DNA from: Lunasporangiospora selenospora
Taxonomy: Eukaryota > Mortierellomycota > Mortierellomycetes > Mortierellales > Mortierellaceae
Assembly (NCBI GenBank): GCA_015680635.1
Contig: JAABOA010000945.1
Location: forward strand, 1-10,564
Reading direction: 5' to 3'
Length of the DNA: 10,564 nt
Positions within the stretch are counted from its first letter, which is position 1, and every line of letters starts with the position of its first letter. The position numbers and the translations under genes were made by a program. Below the pieces are notes generated by a model. That model was not told the origin of the DNA, did not search any database, and saw nothing but the letters and a program-made list of their open reading frames with translations. Positions 7,288-10,564 of this stretch are shown in pieces.

Positions 7288-10200
7288 ATGCGTGCTACAC
7301 AGAGGTCTACAATGAGCAGCGCTAGTCACCCTTTCTCAAGCATGGAGGGCTCTGGCTCAAGCGCTACCCCTTCAACTGCCGAGCTGGACTTGGCATTGTC
7401 GAAGGCACGACTTGGTACGGATCTAGAGTCGGGTAGCTCCGAAGAACAACAACGAGGTACGACTGTCCAATACACATTTAAAAGGAAAGGGGAAAAGAAT
7501 ATTTAGCACCTCTTTTGATCCTTTTTAACCCAACTTGTCCTTGCTACTTGCTATGTCTCCAGAGTTCATAACCTGTCCCGGGTCTGCGAGAACATCTCAC
7601 GGCTCCACTCTCGCCCAACAAGACAGTACCAAAAGCAGCCATCTCCACTCATCTCGAATGCATCTACTACGCAAAATCCAATCTCAACATACCCTTTTAA
7701 ACGTTCAGGAACCAACTGTGGTGCGGAACAGGATTAATGTTGAAACGCCAGTGGCTCCAGGGACATCCTACGCCAAGGTGCCCAAGCGTGCCCAATCTCT
7801 GAACAACTTGCCTTGCTCAAGTCAGCAGGACCAGCCACCACACAGAGATCCAACGAATCATTGGCTCCATTCGTCCCCATCCCCATCTCCACTATCCACA
7901 CAGCACAGCAACAATACAACATTTTATTCTGGAAACCTCAAAGCCGCTGCTGCCAGGAACGGACTAGACAGCCACGACACTTCCATTCAAGCCCAGCTAT
8001 TAAATTCCGTAGAGCCGATCTTCAGTCGCTCACCGAAAAATCTCATTCCGGAAAGTGGACGTGAAAGGCCACCCAAACTATCGCAGAGCTGTTACTTCCC
8101 AGATCTAGCAGACCCATCGTTTCCTCAAGACCGATGGGAATTGGCGGTCATTCTAAAGTTACTCGAGACTGCAGAGCGACTTGTTCTAGAAGAGCAGGCT
8201 CACTCTTTTCGACCAGAGCAAATCAGGTCTGACCATGACCTACTCTGTCCTCGACCTTTCTCGCCTTGGTTAACCAAAGAGAAATTCAAGGAGGGTCCAT
8301 GCCCCTCGCCCAGGACAGTACTGACAGACCTTGCGAATCATGGTCAGGACAACGTACGGAGTATGGCCAACTCTTCAGAGAATGAGCTTCAACCCAATTC
8401 GGGTGACTCGCAGAGGGGTTTGGAAGCACCCTCACCAACAAATGTAACGTCCCTGACCCTTCCCCCATGGAGACAGGGGACAGGGCTCAGGCCCCTTGCG
8501 AGGAGTCGGTGTATCCGTAGGGCACACCGCCAGCCATGTGCTGACCATTCTTTGTTGGATTTGTCCAAGGTGGATTCGGGTGAAAAGACATCCCAATCTC
8601 CAGACAAACAAAAAAGTAAAGATGGTCCGAGAGAGGATAACGATGGTAAGCCCTTCATTCTTTTTTCCCTTTTGGTCCCATTGCAGCTAAATATATATTG
8701 ACCATGACTTTGTTTGTTTGTTTTTTTAGCCGATACTCTAGTAGAGACCAAGATAGGTACTGCTCTATCTACTAAAGAGTTGAATAGGGAGACTCCTCAC
8801 TTGCTCTCTACTGTACTCGTTTCTGGAGATTTAGTCGCAGGCTCTGGTGTAGGAGCCAAACAGGATGCTTTACAGTCAACATTAATCACGGACACAAGTC
8901 ATGTATCCGAGACCACACTGTCTCCTAGACACCATCTCCGAGAGCCCATTGGACTTGGTTTTCCGAGCACTTTGCGAAAATCGTTCTTTGAAGACTACAA
9001 TTATAGATCACCCCTTTGGCAATATCGATCCCGACAACAAACAAGTCGTCGCCGTCGATCAAACGAAACCGCAATGATCTTTGGACACTCCCGAACCGCC
9101 CAGGCAGGATCTGTTGGTCGCACACCAAGGATGGATTTGATGTCGCATGTTCAACGTTCACAGTTGTATGCCCCTGTATCCTTGTCCTCCATTACAAAGC
9201 ACCAGCGCTCGGATCCGATCTCTGGTTCGCTCGAAAAAGAACGCCATTCGAGTCCACAAGAGATTATCCCCGTGTCCAAGTTGATTGAACAAGCAGCCGA
9301 AATATCCTCTTTCTGTCATCATGTCGCCAGTGGAGAACTTGGCCCAGCATCCCCTACCTTTGGATTCTGCTCCACCAATACGCCCCGCCCTTCCTCCATG
9401 TCGGCCCTGATTACTGGAGATTACAACTACAAGAAAAGACCTTCATCTTTTGCCTCTAAACCTCCTACCACACCGACCTCTGCATTGTTTTTTGCCCCAA
9501 GAACAAATAGAAAGTCCAGGCCAGGTGGATTGACCAACAGTCTTAGGGATGACACGACCATTTCTTCTCCACTCGCATCCCCTGGTGCAGCTTTTCTTCG
9601 ACAAACCGACATTCCCGCCTCTCAAAAGAGTCCCATTTTGTGGAGTCGCCCGATGCAATATTTGAAGCGAAAATCAGAGGCGCTACAGCACTTTGTAAAC
9701 CAACAACCCTCCACAACACCCCCTCCGGATCAGATGGCAGCACAAAAGGGCTCGACCAGAGGCTGCAGGACAGTGCCCATCACTGCAGGTTCCTTTCATT
9801 CCAAGGCCAATTCAAATACCCCCATGAGTATCTCGCTCCCTATTGTTTCTCTTGAAGAGCGAGAGAAACTGATAAGGGTCATTACTGAAGATTACTCGCA
9901 AGACAGCAGTCAAGTCTGCCCACCTGTTCAGACCAACATTTACAGCAATGCTATCGACGATTTGGATGACCCTTGGTTTACCCCCAAGAAGGATCCTTTT
10001 ACTACAGAAAGAGGCATGGTATGTGAATCCTAGCTCCAGCCAGCCACCAATGCCACTCTCATTGTCTACTTTATCGTGTTGCAATACTTGGGTCTTGACC
10101 ATTGACGTTTTGTGATACTTTGCACCTTATAGTACTCCCAGGTGTATCTAGGTCTTGGTCCGACATCTCCAGGAGCAGCTGGCTGCCCCAACGGACCAAC

Positions 10201-10564
10201 ATCTCTAGACGATCACAACAAGATTCTCGTCGCCGCCATAGAACAGCTCGACCATTTCGAGCGAGCACCAATATTACTCTCCAACACTCTCTATGATGAC
10301 ATTTATCCTTATTCTCTCTCATCGCCACCATCCCCTTCGACAACGCCTTCTCCTGCGTCCTCAATCAACTCGCCCAAGGTGAGACGAAAGAAGAGTCTCC
10401 ACGAGTTTCTCTTTGGAAGGAAACCAAAGAGATCGGTAGATCAATCGACTCTTGAAAATGACGGATCGAGTGACGCCTCGAGCCTTGGGTGCAACGATGA
10501 CCCCATTCCGAGCGGCAGCACGACACCCACATCTTATCACTCGGTCGCTCAAGAGAGCCCCAGA
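7288..10564 (+). CDS. Large Ser/Pro-rich, mostly disordered protein of unknown function (3' end beyond window)
   Basis: I do not recognise this protein. Exons at 7288-7456, 7563-8645, 8730-10018 and 10133-10564 (open) join in frame for 991 residues, with introns of 106, 84 and 114 bp (donors GTACGA, GTAAGC, GTATGT; acceptors CCAG, TTAG, ATAG; phases 1, 1, 0). Most of it is rich in Ser, Pro, Thr, Gln and Asn with many SP/TP sites, as in phosphorylated regulatory or scaffold proteins. A few stretches look ordered: a helix from DRWELAVILKLLETAERL (residue 246 on), SLEEREKLIRVITEDY (791 on), IDDLDDPWFTP (826 on), LDDHNKILVAAIEQLDHF (872 on) and RRKKSLHEFLFGRK (931 on). SRRRRS at 523-528 is a possible nuclear localisation signal. 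No signal peptide or membrane segment is visible. Met9 (ATG 7312, A at -3) is an alternative start. Coding status is supported by three clean splices keeping long frames open; function is unknown. Confidence 0.75.

Noticed and set aside
8646-8729. Read-through ORF ends at 8701 and a new ORF start at 8714, suggesting two genes
   Set aside because: A donor at 8646 (GTAAGC) and acceptor TTTTTTTAG at 8729 join the frames in phase, so this is an 84-bp intron in one gene.

Overview
The window looks like nuclear DNA of an early-diverging fungus, most likely of the Mortierella group (Mucoromycota/Mortierellomycota). The support is three short-intron protein-coding genes (introns 84-133 bp, GT..AG, pyrimidine-rich 3' ends), CT-rich promoters, AATAAA signals, an intronless F-box/leucine-rich gene and a glutathione S-transferase with a style of N-terminus that I associate with Mortierella proteins. 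The genus-level placement is from memory of family style, not from a search. There is no sign of prokaryotic operons, CRISPR, insertion sequences, rRNA or tRNA.

Layout. (1) Positions 1-2415, minus strand: four exons of SRP72, the 72-kDa subunit of the signal recognition particle; the gene runs off the left edge very near its C-terminus. (2) 2416-3153: a divergent promoter region shared with the next gene, with CT-rich leader sequence and short upstream ORFs. (3) 3154-4929, plus strand: an intronless 591-residue F-box/leucine-rich-repeat protein, probably a substrate adaptor of an SCF ubiquitin ligase. (4) 4930-5109: a compact convergent terminator region with one AATAAA for each side. (5) 5110-5934, minus strand: a two-exon 243-residue cytosolic glutathione S-transferase with a good TATA box. 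(6) 5935-7287: about 1.35 kb without a convincing gene, holding the GST promoter and the CT-rich promoter/leader of the last gene. (7) 7288-10564, plus strand: the first 991 residues of a large Ser/Pro-rich, mostly disordered protein that I do not recognise, in four exons and continuing past the right edge.

The genes are unlinked in function as far as can be seen: protein targeting (SRP72), ubiquitination (F-box), detoxification (GST) and an unknown, perhaps regulatory or scaffold-like, protein. This is ordinary fungal gene-dense sequence. The points most worth a second look are a ubiquitin-interacting-motif-like stretch near the C-terminus of the F-box protein, the unrecognised disordered protein with a few ordered islands, and upstream ORFs or a possible leader intron in front of two of the genes.
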